This document shows positions 10,421-20,769 of a DNA stretch of 64,000 nt, in pieces. Position 1 is the stretch's first letter, and each line of letters starts with the position of its first letter. Source of the stretch: a bacterium (lineage in GTDB: Bacteria > Patescibacteriota > Gracilibacteria > Peribacterales > Peribacteraceae). The notes beneath the pieces were generated by a model, which worked only from the letters and a program-made list of their open reading frames with translations, did not search any database and was not told where the DNA came from. The position numbers and the translations under genes are program-made. The stretch covers positions 34,412-98,411 of the forward strand of contig JAKQEM010000039.1 in NCBI GenBank assembly GCA_029558515.1. Reading direction: 5' to 3'.

Positions 10421-11001
10421 CCGAGAATGGAACCGCGGAAGGAATTGAGCAGGAAGAAGGAGATCAGGAATCCGAGGAGGGCGTACGTCTCCACGAGTGC
10501 GGCGAGCGTGATGACGCGTCCCGCGAGTCTGCCGTCCTTGGCCAGCATGTGGAGACCGGCAGTGCAGACCTTGGCCTGGTACGGCGCGGAGGTGAAGCAG
10601 GTGACGGCGACCGGCAGGAACGTAGCGAGGAGAATGAGACCCTGTGCCATGGAGAGCGGCACCTCGCCGGAAATGACGGGGCCGAAGTTAAAGATGAAGA
10701 GCAGCGAGATGACCATGCCGTAGAGACCTTGGGAGCCCGGGAGCACGGCGAGCGTGATCACTTTGCCGGCGAGATCGGGCTTCTCGGAGATGAGCCCGGA
10801 ACCTGCCTGGCCTACCATGCTCACTCCCAAGACCGATCCGATGCACGCGAGGAACGTGGCCATGCCGGCACCGAAGAAAGCGAACATCAGGCCCCAGGGG
10901 GCTGCGGAGGCGACGGTTTCCGGTAGCACGGCATCCTGTGCGAAGACCAGTGCGGGAGTGGCGAATGCCGCCAGTGCCGCGAGGGACGTATACTTGTTCA
11001 T
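10417..11001 (-). CDS. atpK: V-type ATP synthase subunit K (double-hairpin c subunit)
   Basis: LPGSQGLYGMVI and LVETYALLGFLISFFLL resemble Enterococcus NtpK; ATG at 11001. Confidence 0.92.
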   Translation of the reverse strand: MNKYTSLAALAAFATPALVFAQDAVLPETVASAAPWGLMFAFFGAGMATFLACIGSVLGVSMVGQAGSGLISEKPDLAGKVITLAVLPGSQGLYGMVISLLFIFNFGPVISGEVPLSMAQGLILLATFLPVAVTCFTSAPYQAKVCTAGLHMLAKDGRLAGRVITLAALVETYALLGFLISFFLLNSFRGSILG

Positions 11002-11069
11002 AGGAAGGGAAGAAAGGAGGTAAAGAGAGTAATCGGCTTCGTCTGAGGACTCCGCCGTATAGAAACGCA

Positions 11070-12998
11070 CTAGGAGGAGCGCTGGAAAGGCGCGAAGGGG
11101 CGACCGCCGCCCTCGAAGAATTGACTGAAGAATTCGATGAACTGCAAACGGCCGGAATGGATGAAGCTGCCGAGCGTATTAAGGGCGATGGAGACGAGGT
11201 GTCCGCCGAGGAAGATGACGATGATGACGGGAATCGCAAGCCATGCGGGAAAGAATTTACTCATTTCCACCGCGACTTGATTCACCGCGAGCGCCATGGC
11301 ACCGGTGACGAGCCCGAGTGCCAGGATGCGCAGGTAACTGAGTCCGTTCGACAGCATGCTGATCGCAAAGTTCAGCAGGCCGATTACGCCCATGACGGGG
11401 CGCAGATACCACGCATTCCCGTAGCCCTTTCCCCAGAGTGCCAGTACCACGCCCGCGTACAAAACGTATTGCGCGATGTCCCGCAGTTCGGCCGGTGCCA
11501 TGAAGCGGAAGATGATTGCTCCCAGGAGGATGTGCGAGGAGAAATCCATCCAGAACGCTTCGGCTTTTTTCCCGTGCATCCACTTGTGGAATCCTGCCAG
11601 GAACATGCCGAGGAAGAGGTGCGTCAGTCCCAGTGCCAGCGCGAGGTTTTGCAGGAAGGTCACGCCCGTTTGCTGCGAGAGATTCCAGAATTGCCCCTTA
11701 AACCACAGTTCGCCCGTCGGCGTCATCGTGGTCAGAGCCGCGGGCACCTGCTGCGGCGTGAGGCCGAAGTATCCCCCGAAGAGGATGCCGACGAACATGG
11801 AAACGATGCCGCTGAAGAACAGCAGCCAGAGGAGGGGCGCCTGCGTGACGGATTTCTTCATCTTCCAGAGTGCGATACCGAAGATGAGGGCGAGCGCCAA
11901 ACCGTAGCCGGCGTCCGTGAGGCAGAGTGCGAAAAAGAGAATGAAGAACGGAGAGAGAGCGGGTGTGGGATCCATGTCCGTCGGACGAGGCAGGCCGTAG
12001 AGCGCCGTGACGCTGATGAACGGTGCGATGAACGGCAGATGTTTCAGGAGGATCGGCGCTTCCTCGTTCTCCTCCTGTTTCATGCGCAGCACTGCAATTG
12101 CCGGGGAAATGCGATGCAAACGGCGTTCCAGGTGAGGTATGAGTTTTTTGGGGACCCATCCGAGGAGTGTGACGGTGCTCAGCGTCGCGCCCATCGACTC
12201 ACGGACGGACTGCTTATCCGCAAGCCACTCTACGTACCGCTCCACCTTTAGCAGAGACGGGAGCTCCAGCGTCAGCTGTTTGCGTTCGTCACGTATGCTT
12301 TCCCTGTGTCTTTTTGCTTCTTCCAGGCGGGCAACCGCATCCTCATACAGATCGGCTGCCGTTCCTTCCCAGGCGGGCAGGACGACGGTGGTCCAACCGT
12401 GGGCGGTCACGACTTCCTCGAAGGCGTGCTCTTCTTCCCTGTGTACCAGCGCGACGGCGCTCGCCACTTCCTCCGAATGCCCCAGGAGGTCGATGTGCGA
12501 ACGGGGGGCTTTCTTCGCGATGTCGTCCCGCACAGTTTGGGCCTGCGCCACGGGCAGCGTCCCGAGAATACGTCGCACGTACCGTGACCGGTCCGGACCG
12601 TGCAGAGGGTAGGGCAGCGTGGTCCAGGAACGCAGCATCGCGATGCGATCCGTGTATTCCTGTATGATCTTCTGTGCGTCGGCTTCTTGCTCCGCAAGGC
12701 GATGGAGTTGATCGACGATGCCGCGAACATCGGTATGGAGAGCGGCGCGCGTGATGTCACTCTGTTGAGCCGGACGATGTGCCAGGGCAAGGATGTCTTT
12801 CGAGGCAACGGCAGAGAGGGTCCGGATGGCAAATTGCAGTTCCGCGATGCGGAAATTGACTTCGGTGTGATCGATGTCCGGTGCCTGTTTCCTTTCACAA
12901 ATCTCCATGACACCCTCCTCGTGCAAATACTCGATGAGTTTCTCCCGCTGAGAGCGGTGTGCGAGAATGGCCACTTTTTGCATGCGGACGATTGCCAT
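11070..12998 (-). CDS. atpI: V-type ATP synthase subunit I
   Basis: N-terminal coiled coil plus C-terminal multi-TM domain (GLTHLFLGMFLAGFHKW, NGLSYLRILALGLV). Confidence 0.92.
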   Translation of the reverse strand: MAIVRMQKVAILAHRSQREKLIEYLHEEGVMEICERKQAPDIDHTEVNFRIAELQFAIRTLSAVASKDILALAHRPAQQSDITRAALHTDVRGIVDQLHRLAEQEADAQKIIQEYTDRIAMLRSWTTLPYPLHGPDRSRYVRRILGTLPVAQAQTVRDDIAKKAPRSHIDLLGHSEEVASAVALVHREEEHAFEEVVTAHGWTTVVLPAWEGTAADLYEDAVARLEEAKRHRESIRDERKQLTLELPSLLKVERYVEWLADKQSVRESMGATLSTVTLLGWVPKKLIPHLERRLHRISPAIAVLRMKQEENEEAPILLKHLPFIAPFISVTALYGLPRPTDMDPTPALSPFFILFFALCLTDAGYGLALALIFGIALWKMKKSVTQAPLLWLLFFSGIVSMFVGILFGGYFGLTPQQVPAALTTMTPTGELWFKGQFWNLSQQTGVTFLQNLALALGLTHLFLGMFLAGFHKWMHGKKAEAFWMDFSSHILLGAIIFRFMAPAELRDIAQYVLYAGVVLALWGKGYGNAWYLRPVMGVIGLLNFAISMLSNGLSYLRILALGLVTGAMALAVNQVAVEMSKFFPAWLAIPVIIVIFLGGHLVSIALNTLGSFIHSGRLQFIEFFSQFFEGGGRPFAPFQRSS

Positions 12999-13001
12999 GG
13001 G

Positions 13002-13379
13002 TCAAACGGCGAGAGAGAGGAACTCGGGGGAGAGGACTGTTTCCACCTGTCGGTTCACGATCTCGGGTATCCGCTCCCGCGCATCCGCCTCCAGCGCCTG
13101 CAGTTCTTTCTGCATGATTCCTTCCTGTCGTTCCATCTCTCTGCCGATCGCGTCGCGCTCTTCCCTTAGCAGCAGTCTTGCTTCCTCGCGGAGTTTCTCT
13201 TCCTGGGTTGCTTCGGCATCGCGCATCGCCTGCTGCGCTTCCTTCTCCGTACGTTCCAACTCCTCCATCATGGCTTTGACTCGCGCTTCTTCGTGTTCTT
13301 CATGGGAGAGCACCTGGTCGAAGGGCGTGACGTGGGTGTGGGGATTTGTCCTGCCAGATGCAGCAACTGCTTCGTTCAT
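13002..13379 (-). CDS. V-type ATPase G/H-like peripheral stalk subunit
   Basis: Short coiled-coil protein at head of ATPase operon; ATG at 13379. Confidence 0.65.
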   Translation of the reverse strand: MNEAVAASGRTNPHTHVTPFDQVLSHEEHEEARVKAMMEELERTEKEAQQAMRDAEATQEEKLREEARLLLREERDAIGREMERQEGIMQKELQALEADARERIPEIVNRQVETVLSPEFLSLAV

Positions 13380-13553
13380 GGGTGGAGGGGGCGAAAGTGG
13401 GCGGAATGTAGGTTTGAAGAAGAAAAATGTCAATGCTCGCGGGATGCAAACTCGCGGGAGAAACAGTGGGAGAATCCGGCACAAGAGGCATGGACATCCG
13501 GCGTCGGCATCTGACGCAGTCTCTCTGCCATGCGGCGTCATCGCGGCCTACCG

Positions 13554-14516
13554 CTATGTTCGCTCCACACGGATGAAGCCTGATACCGGAAGAATCGTCA
13601 GATCTTTCTCCTCCTGTTGCAGGATGTCGAAGAGCAGGTTGATGCCGATCGTATCCGAAGCGATGTGGCTGCACTGGATCATATTCACATGATGCTTCTT
13701 GGCTTCCTCCAGCGTCTTCTCCGTCACGTGCATGGAGAGGATGGTGCCGACGCCCGCTTGGGATTGCTCCGCGAGATACTCCTCCGGACCGTTGGTGCCG
13801 CCCGTGAATTCCGTCGCGACGATCTTCCCGGGGCGTGATCGCTCCGATCCGTTCACGATGATCGGCGGGTTGCCCTTCTTCGCGTATTGCGCGTACTCGG
13901 GGATATCCAGAATGGCTTGCAGAATGGCGCCGAGATCATCGAATTCCTTCGCGCAAATAGTCTTCTCCATGAAGCGCCACACCAAGTTGTCGCTCACGGT
14001 GTGGCAACCGAACATCGGGAACTTCAACAGTTCCGCCGCCCGTTCGGTGCGGAAGAGGTTATCGGCGTGAATGGAGCGCCAGATGCGGTCCATGCGGGGC
14101 TTCATCTGTCCTTCGGCGTGGTTGACCGGGACGCCGCACTGCGCCAGAAGATCCACCTGCAGCGGCATCACTTTATCCAGATCCGCCAGCGCGCGGCCCT
14201 CCGGGTGGTGCGTCATGATGCAATCGATCTTCACTCCCTTCTCCCGCAAGCGGTCGGCCAGCAGCAATTCCGGCGTTTCCACATCGATGCCGATCATGAG
14301 GTTCTGCACCTCTTCCTCTCCCGTCCCCGCGATGATCCGAGAGTCACCGTACGGATTCCATGTGCGCTCGTCGTCGAAGAGGTCCATTTCCTTTCCCGTC
14401 AGCTTTTTTGCTCGTTCCGCCTGTTTCTTCAGGATTTTTTCCAACTCTTTTTTACTGCGGGGATCGGCGTCCATGCCGATTTCGACGGCGCGACGGAAAA
14501 GTGCGTTCAGTTTCAT
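13554..14516 (-). CDS. NIF3-like protein
   Basis: DCIMTHHPEG and VNMIQCSHIASDTIGIN histidine motifs of the Nif3/DUF34 type. Confidence 0.7.
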   Translation of the reverse strand: MKLNALFRRAVEIGMDADPRSKKELEKILKKQAERAKKLTGKEMDLFDDERTWNPYGDSRIIAGTGEEEVQNLMIGIDVETPELLLADRLREKGVKIDCIMTHHPEGRALADLDKVMPLQVDLLAQCGVPVNHAEGQMKPRMDRIWRSIHADNLFRTERAAELLKFPMFGCHTVSDNLVWRFMEKTICAKEFDDLGAILQAILDIPEYAQYAKKGNPPIIVNGSERSRPGKIVATEFTGGTNGPEEYLAEQSQAGVGTILSMHVTEKTLEEAKKHHVNMIQCSHIASDTIGINLLFDILQQEEKDLTILPVSGFIRVERT

Positions 14517-14614
14517 GGAAACAGTGGTGAACAGGGATAGAGATTGCTGCTAGAGTAGAACGCGATCTCCTCTTGTGCAAAGAAGGAATCGATTTTCTCC
14601 CGTTCTCCGTCTTC

Positions 14615-16411
14615 ATGTCATCCGTCGCGGTCACCATTACCGGCGCGCAGGGGCAGGGCATCGATTCCGTCGGCGGCATCCTCGCCCGGGCGTGCAAGCG
14701 TTCCGGTCGTTGCGTGTTTGCGTATCGAGAGTACATGTCACTCATCAAAGGGGGGCACAGTCGCTATCAAATCGATATCGCCGACCGTTTCATCGGCAGC
14801 AGCGTGTCGCAGACCGACCTGCTTCTCACGCTCAATCACCACGGATTCGAGCACGATCTCAAGCACATGCGTCCCGGCGGCATTGTCCTGCACGATCAGG
14901 AAGGATGGAAATTTTCCTCCGCGCAGCAAGCGTGGATCGCTGAGCGGAACCTGCGGGTCGTTGCGGTGCCGGTGCACGCTCTCCTGCGGGATATCGGCGG
15001 GACGCCGCTTCTACGCAACGTGGTGCTCGCTGCGTTTGCGTGGTCGATGTTCGGGGAGGATCGCGCTCTGCTCGCGGACATGGTCAAAGAGCGCTATGCG
15101 CGGAAGGAAGATGTGCTCGCCGCCAACATGCGCGCCATTGATGCCGGCATCCGTGCGCGCGAGGAACAGGTACCGGATCTGACGTTTGCACTTCCTCCCG
15201 CTGACGCGCGGTGGAAGGACCGGTTGCTTCTGTCGGGGAGCCAGGCGATGGGGCTGGGGTTGGTGCGGGCGGGGATGCGCGCATTCTTCAGCTATCCGAT
15301 GACGCCGGCGTCGCCACTTCTCACGGTCATCGCTGATCTGCAGAATGAGACCGGGATCCTCGTGAAGCAGGCGGAGGATGAGATCACGGCGGCGCAGATG
15401 ATGAGCGGGGCGATGTTCATGGGCACGCGCGCGGCGACGGCCACGTCCGGCGGAGGATTTGATTTGATGACCGAAACGCTCTCCATGAACGCGATTGCGG
15501 AGAATCCTGCACTCTTCATTCTGGCGCAGCGGCCGGGGCCCGGGACGGGACTTCCCACGTGGACGGCGCAGGGCGATCTGCACATGGCGATCCACTGCGG
15601 TCACGGAGAATTCGCTCGCGGAGTCCTGGCTGTGAGTGATGCAAACGACGCGTACTCGCTGATGAACGACGCATTCAATACGGCCGAGACACTGCAGACG
15701 CCCGTCATCGTTCTCACGGACAAGCACGTTGCCGAAGGCATCTTCACGCAGGAACCCTTTGCCGCGGCTGCGCCGACGCTCTCTCGGGGACTGGTGACGG
15801 ATCCCGCCGCTCTGGCATCGCTGCAGTCTGCCGATCGGTACGATCCGACCGCCGCCACCGGCGTCTCTCCCCGCTGGCTGCCCGGCAGTCACGCCGCGAC
15901 CTATGCGGGGCAGGCCGATGAGCATCGCGGTGACGGATCGGTGGAGGAATCCGCGGACAATGCAGGAGCGCAGATGGACAAGCGATTGCGCAAAATGAAG
16001 GCGATGAAGGCTGCGCTGCCGGAACCGGTTTTGTATGAAGTTGTGAGTCGTGAGTTACGAGTTGTGAGTGATGATGTGCCGGAGGTTGATATTCTGATTG
16101 TCGGATGGGGTTCGTCGAAAGGAGCCATCTTGGATGCCCTTCTTGATGTGACTCAGGACTCAGGACTTAACACTCAAGACTCGATCGGTTTCCTTCACTA
16201 CTCCTGGCTCTGGCCGCTCAAAACCGATCGCTTCGAACGTCTCGCGAAACAAGCGAGGAAGATCGTGCTCATCGAAGGCAACGCGCAGGGGCAGCTGGGC
16301 AGGTTGCTGCGCCAGGAAACGGGCATTGAGATCACGGAGAAAATTCTGAAGTACGACGGGAGGCCGTTCTTTAGAGATGAGCTTGCTGCGGCGATACGTG
16401 CGAAGTTATGA
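14615..16411 (+). CDS. 2-oxoacid:acceptor oxidoreductase, fused gamma/alpha subunit
   Basis: ITGAQGQGIDSVGGILARA (gamma domain) followed by MGLGLVRAGMRAFFSYPMTPASPLL (alpha); next gene is beta subunit. Confidence 0.85.
   Translation: MSSVAVTITGAQGQGIDSVGGILARACKRSGRCVFAYREYMSLIKGGHSRYQIDIADRFIGSSVSQTDLLLTLNHHGFEHDLKHMRPGGIVLHDQEGWKFSSAQQAWIAERNLRVVAVPVHALLRDIGGTPLLRNVVLAAFAWSMFGEDRALLADMVKERYARKEDVLAANMRAIDAGIRAREEQVPDLTFALPPADARWKDRLLLSGSQAMGLGLVRAGMRAFFSYPMTPASPLLTVIADLQNETGILVKQAEDEITAAQMMSGAMFMGTRAATATSGGGFDLMTETLSMNAIAENPALFILAQRPGPGTGLPTWTAQGDLHMAIHCGHGEFARGVLAVSDANDAYSLMNDAFNTAETLQTPVIVLTDKHVAEGIFTQEPFAAAAPTLSRGLVTDPAALASLQSADRYDPTAATGVSPRWLPGSHAATYAGQADEHRGDGSVEESADNAGAQMDKRLRKMKAMKAALPEPVLYEVVSRELRVVSDDVPEVDILIVGWGSSKGAILDALLDVTQDSGLNTQDSIGFLHYSWLWPLKTDRFERLAKQARKIVLIEGNAQGQLGRLLRQETGIEITEKILKYDGRPFFRDELAAAIRAKL
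16040..16075. repeat. heptad repeat (GTGAGTT type) inside the oxidoreductase alpha gene
   Basis: GTTGTGAGTCGTGAGTTACGAGTTGTGAGTGATGAT. Confidence 0.85.
16149..16185. repeat. second heptad repeat (ACTCAGG type) inside the oxidoreductase alpha gene
   Basis: ACTCAGGACTCAGGACTTAACACTCAAGACTCG. Confidence 0.75.
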
Positions 16412-16495
16412 GTGATGAGTCTTGAGTGATGAGTTACGAAATAACGAAGTAACGAAATAACGAACGAACAATCCCCAATCCCAATCCCCAATTCC
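16405..16495. repeat. composite heptad array between oxidoreductase alpha and beta genes
   Basis: TTATGAGTGATGAGTCTTGAGTGATGAGTTACGAAATAACGAAGTAACG...CAATCCCCAATCCCAATCCCCAA. Confidence 0.9.
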
Positions 16496-17383
16496 ATGTC
16501 TATACCATTGGACACCACCGGCTCCCTCCCCACGATGCAGGACTATGCCTCGGAAAACGCCTGTACCTGGTGCGATGGTTGCGGCGATTACGGCATCTGG
16601 ACCGCGGTGAAGCGCGCGCTGGTCGAGCTTCAGATTCATCCTTGGCAAACGCTGCTCTGCTTCGATGTCGGGTGTCATGGGAACATGAGTGACAAGATCG
16701 ACGGATACCGTTTCCACGGACTCCACGGCCGCGTGATCCCCTTCGCGGCGGGCGCCAAGCTCGCGCGCATGGATATGCCCGTTCTGGCGTTCGGCGGTGA
16801 CGGCGCCAGTTTTTCGGAAGGCGTCGGACATCTGGTCCATGCCATTCGCTCCAACTATCCCATCGTCTTTCTCCTGCACAATAACGGGAATTACGGTCTG
16901 ACCACGGGACAGGCGAGTGCGCTCACGAAGCAGGGGGTGCGGATGAACGCCTCCCCCAACGGCATTCCCGAAGCGACGCTCCCGAGCATGGATTTCATCT
17001 TCTCCCTGCAGCCCACATTCGTCGCCCGCACCTTCAGCGGCGATATCCCGCAGATGACGCGTGTGATCAAGCAAGCCATCGGGCACCGGGGATTTGCTTT
17101 CGTCGATATTCTGCAGGCGTGTCCCACCTACAATAAGTTCGCGACGCATGAGTATTTGCTGGCGCACTGCAGGGAGGTAAAGAACCACGATTCGTCCGAT
17201 TTCAACCGCGCGCGGCAATTGGCTATCGATACGTCCGATTCCATCGCGACGGGCGTCCTCTATCAAAACGTTACTATTCCCAATTTCTACGAACGGCTCA
17301 GGAGCCGGGAGGGGAGGGAGACGCGACTCGTGGATGAAGTCACGCCGTACGACATCGGGGGGTTGATGGGGAGGTTGGTGTGA
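16496..17383 (+). CDS. 2-oxoacid:ferredoxin oxidoreductase beta subunit (TPP-binding)
   Basis: CTWCDGCGDYGIW...AFGGDGASFSEGVGHLVHAIRSNYPIVFLLHNNGNYGLTTGQ. Confidence 0.9.
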   Translation: MSIPLDTTGSLPTMQDYASENACTWCDGCGDYGIWTAVKRALVELQIHPWQTLLCFDVGCHGNMSDKIDGYRFHGLHGRVIPFAAGAKLARMDMPVLAFGGDGASFSEGVGHLVHAIRSNYPIVFLLHNNGNYGLTTGQASALTKQGVRMNASPNGIPEATLPSMDFIFSLQPTFVARTFSGDIPQMTRVIKQAIGHRGFAFVDILQACPTYNKFATHEYLLAHCREVKNHDSSDFNRARQLAIDTSDSIATGVLYQNVTIPNFYERLRSREGRETRLVDEVTPYDIGGLMGRLV

Positions 17384-17435
17384 GGGGGATGATGGGCAAT
17401 TGACATAATAAATATTTAATTAATAATGGGTATTC

Positions 17436-18293
17436 ATGTCATTGGATTCTTCGGCAGACACCGGTTCTCAGGCATCGGCACATCCCCTTCTGCAGAGCAA
17501 GGTGAATGCTGCCATCGCACATGACACACTCCTGGGCATACTCTGTGAAGGAGTGAAGCGAAATGTCGGCCTGAAAACGCTTGCTACTCTGGCACGCGCC
17601 GCAGGTGTCACCGGTAACGATACGACCGTACGCAAGACAGTCGAGCTTCTTCTGGAACATTGTGTTGCAGTGGGAAGAATATCACCTTCTTTGTTACGGA
17701 GATGGCATGAGGGCGTACGGCATGTTAATGCACTGGAGGAGCGTCAAGTGTGGGTACGAGAACAATTGGAACGATTGGTGGATTGTCGGTGCGATCCCCA
17801 TCTCGATACTCTTCTTCGTCGGTTGCACCATGGTGGGCAATTAGCAGAACGTGATATTCCGTGGAAGGTCATCGTGCAGGCCATGCAACTCATTGATGAT
17901 GGGGAATGGACGATTGAAAAATGTAAACTGCAGGCACGATTTCGCTCGACCGGACGTCGGAGAAGTGCGCAAGCGGCGGAAGGACATATTCCGGAGAATC
18001 TGCTGCGCGTCGCTGAAAGAATCGTACAGATAAAAGATGAGCCACCTGCGATTGCGAAGACTCTGGAACAATTACTTGGTCTCTACGAAAAAAGATTACT
18101 CCGCCTTTCCTCCTTTCAATTCCGCATTCTGCGAACGTTGTACACCATGCTCAAGTCGCGCATCCGTCGTGCGCAGGGAGGGGATGCGTATCGCCCCCTT
18201 TTGCGGCGCGCAGAAGCGTTGCTGCATCCGGATGGACCTGTGAAGGAGATACCGGAGGACAGAGCGGCTGTGTCGGAGGATAGTCCTGCATAG
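17436..18293 (+). CDS. hypothetical protein (helix-rich)
   Basis: 285-aa ORF with plausible codon usage; no recognised family. Confidence 0.55.
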   Translation: MSLDSSADTGSQASAHPLLQSKVNAAIAHDTLLGILCEGVKRNVGLKTLATLARAAGVTGNDTTVRKTVELLLEHCVAVGRISPSLLRRWHEGVRHVNALEERQVWVREQLERLVDCRCDPHLDTLLRRLHHGGQLAERDIPWKVIVQAMQLIDDGEWTIEKCKLQARFRSTGRRRSAQAAEGHIPENLLRVAERIVQIKDEPPAIAKTLEQLLGLYEKRLLRLSSFQFRILRTLYTMLKSRIRRAQGGDAYRPLLRRAEALLHPDGPVKEIPEDRAAVSEDSPA

Positions 18294-18383
18294 CATCTCC
18301 GTAGTACACCCCCATGCGCATCGGTCCGGCTTCGCCAGTTCTCGCGCATTCCGACGAGATGTGCCGGGGTGTACCATATCGCC

Positions 18384-19121
18384 ATGCGCATTGACGTCAT
18401 CACGCTCTTCCCGGGAATGTTTACGGGTCCTCTGACGGAGAGCATTCTGCAGCGGGCACGGGAGACGCGTTCCGACGGAACGTCTTTACTGGACGTGCAC
18501 TTTCATGATCTGCGGCAATTTGGGACGGGCACGTACAAGCAGGTGGATGATCGGCCGTACGGCGGCGGGGCGGGGATGGTGCTGAGGGCGGATGTGGTTG
18601 TGAAAGCGATTGAGAAGGTGACGGAGGAAGGACGGACTGAAGGGATTCGGGATTCGGACTTCGGGATTCGGACGTCAAAACTCAACACTCAACACTCAAA
18701 ACTCAAAACTCCACATCGGATCTATTTTTCTCCTCGTGGCAAACGCCTGACACAGGCGAACGTCGAAAAGACGGCGAAGCGCGATTGGCTGATCCTCTTG
18801 TGCGGACACTACGAGGGGATCGATCAGCGCATCATCGACGGCGGTTGGATCGATGAAGAAATCAGCATCGGGGATTATGTGCTCACGGGCGGCGAACTGC
18901 CCGCAATGGTGCTGATCGATGCCGTGGCACGGCAGATTCCCGGGGTCCTCGGGAAAGAGGAATCGGCGCAGGAAGAGAGTTTTTCCGCTTCACTGGGTCG
19001 CAAAAAGGAGTATCCGCACTACACGCGGCCGGAGGAATTCCGCGGGATGCGGGTTCCTGATGTGTTGCTTTCGGGTCATCACAAGGAAATTGAGAAGTGG
19101 AGAAAGGAGATGAGTGGTTAG
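18384..19121 (+). CDS. trmD: tRNA (guanine-N1)-methyltransferase
   Basis: MRIDVITLFPGMF...VDDRPYGGGAGMV...LLCGHYEGIDQRII...IGDYVLTGGELPAMVLIDAV...HYTRPEEFRGM; contains two repeat-derived insertions. Confidence 0.95.
   Translation: MRIDVITLFPGMFTGPLTESILQRARETRSDGTSLLDVHFHDLRQFGTGTYKQVDDRPYGGGAGMVLRADVVVKAIEKVTEEGRTEGIRDSDFGIRTSKLNTQHSKLKTPHRIYFSPRGKRLTQANVEKTAKRDWLILLCGHYEGIDQRIIDGGWIDEEISIGDYVLTGGELPAMVLIDAVARQIPGVLGKEESAQEESFSASLGRKKEYPHYTRPEEFRGMRVPDVLLSGHHKEIEKWRKEMSG
18463..18488. repeat. palindromic AGACG..CGTCT element inside trmD
   Basis: AGACGCGTTCCGACGGAACGTCTTTAC. Confidence 0.8.
18642..18712. repeat. composite heptad array inside trmD
   Basis: GGGATTCGGGATTCGGACTTCGGGATTCGGACGTCAAAACTCAACACTCAACACTCAAAACTCAAAACTCC. 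Confidence 0.92.
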
Positions 19122-19192
19122 CCAGGAGCGATTAGCCATGAGAATGAGAGAGGCGGGGGTGAGGAGAGGGAATTCAGTGGTAGACTGTTCTC

Positions 19193-19471
19193 ATGTTCTG
19201 CGCACTGCAATCACGTTTATCCGCCGAGGGAAAGATTGAACTGCTCGTGCGGGCGCGGCCGCATGCGGCGCAGTCGCGGGTGACCGGTGTGTTGGAGGAT
19301 GGCAGCATCAAGGTGGACCTTGCGGCGCCCGCGGAGGACGGCAAGGGGAACAAGGCGCTCTGCAAACTGCTCGCGGAAGCGTTTGGCGTGAGCACCCATC
19401 ACGTGTGCATTCTTTCTGGCAAGGCGGCGCGACTCAAATTGGTGCGCATCACCGCGACAGCGCCTCGTTGA
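19193..19471 (+). CDS. DUF167 (YggU-like) family protein
   Basis: VRARPHAAQSRVTGV...IKVDLAAPAEDGKGNKALCKLLAEAFGV...ILSGKAARLK. Confidence 0.8.
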   Translation: MFCALQSRLSAEGKIELLVRARPHAAQSRVTGVLEDGSIKVDLAAPAEDGKGNKALCKLLAEAFGVSTHHVCILSGKAARLKLVRITATAPR

Positions 19472-20093
19472 TTTGCCCCCGCAATTCCGGCCATTCCGGC
19501 AGGCCCGTGTAGAGCGTATCGTTGATCGCGTAACTCGGGACGAGGGTGACGGTGCTTGGTGGGAGGAGCCGGTCGTTGTCGGAGGATGCTGTGCAGGTCT
19601 CCAGAGCATCACCATCAATCTCCATGGCGCGCAGTCGCTCCTCGGATGGTTGTCCGTCAAAGAGCGCGCGGTGCATCGCCCAGCCTTTTCCCTGCTTTGT
19701 CGCGCAGGAGAGGAGCAGCATCTGCTCTGTGCTCTCGGGATACTTCTGCAGAGGAACGGGCACGACGGTCAGGCGGACGCGTCCGCGCTCCACGAATTCC
19801 GTCAGGATGCGGTCCGTCAGCATGGCATCGAAGGTTCTGCAGTACGCGCAGGAGTGGTGCGTGAAGAGTGTGAATGCCACCGGGGCCTGCGGATGGCCGA
19901 TTTCCAGCATGCCCGAGGGGAGCATGCGTTCCTCCAACGTCGAGCCGGTAAATGCATCGACGGTGCGTTCTGATGCAACGAACGCCGCATCGGTTTCGTC
20001 CGCAGTCGGTGATGAGATTGCCTCGCGGGGCGCCGGAATCGTGCAGGCTGACTGAAGGAGGAGAGCCAGCAGAAGGAAAGGCGCACGCTGCAT
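19449..20093 (-). CDS. DsbA/thioredoxin-like thiol oxidoreductase lipoprotein
   Basis: Lipobox LLLQSAC, HHSCAYCRTFDAML (CXXC); ATG at 20093. Confidence 0.8.
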   Translation of the reverse strand: MQRAPFLLLALLLQSACTIPAPREAISSPTADETDAAFVASERTVDAFTGSTLEERMLPSGMLEIGHPQAPVAFTLFTHHSCAYCRTFDAMLTDRILTEFVERGRVRLTVVPVPLQKYPESTEQMLLLSCATKQGKGWAMHRALFDGQPSEERLRAMEIDGDALETCTASSDNDRLLPPSTVTLVPSYAINDTLYTGLPEWPELRGQINEALSR

Positions 20094-20098
20094 GCCGC

Positions 20099-20659
20099 TC
20101 AGCTGACGCGGGTCATATACCACCCCGTCTCCGTGTTCACCTTCACCGTGTCGCCTTCGTTGATGAACAGCGGGACGTTCACCGTGATGCCCGATTCCAG
20201 TTTCGCAGGCTTGTTGCCCCCCGTCGCGGTGTCGCCCTTCACTCCCGGAATCGTTTCCACGACTTTCAGATCGACGGTCGCTTTCAACTGTATGCCGATG
20301 GGCGCATCCTCGAACATCAGCGCGTCCACTTCGTTCCCCTCCACCAGATAGCCCGCCGCGTCTCCGATGACATCGGTGGAGAGTTCGAACTGATCGTAGG
20401 ATTCCAGGTCCATGAAGGTGTAGTTCGCACCGTCGTTGTACAGGTACTGCACCTTGCGGTAGCCCACGTCCGCCGGTTCGATCTTCTCGCTTCCCTGGAA
20501 GTTGCGCGCCACGACTGCGTTGGTCTTCAGGTTTCGGAGCTTGCACTGCATGTTGGCTTTGCTCTGGCTCTTGCGGCCGAACACGGAGGAGAGAACGACG
20601 AAGGGTTCTCCGTCGAGTTGAATGGCGCGGCCGGGTTTGAGGTCGGTGATCTCGTACAT
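20099..20659 (-). CDS. efp: elongation factor P
   Basis: MYEITDLKPGRAIQLDGEPFVVLSSVFGRKSQSKANMQCKLRNLKT... Confidence 0.93.
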   Translation of the reverse strand: MYEITDLKPGRAIQLDGEPFVVLSSVFGRKSQSKANMQCKLRNLKTNAVVARNFQGSEKIEPADVGYRKVQYLYNDGANYTFMDLESYDQFELSTDVIGDAAGYLVEGNEVDALMFEDAPIGIQLKATVDLKVVETIPGVKGDTATGGNKPAKLESGITVNVPLFINEGDTVKVNTETGWYMTRVS

Positions 20660-20769
20660 AGGTACGGGGGAGTGTGGCGAAAAGGGGGAGGAATTGTCAA
20701 GGAAGCAGCGAAGCCAAGTGCCTGGCGTCCCATCGCACGCACCCAGTCTCACAGTACCCGAGAGGAACA

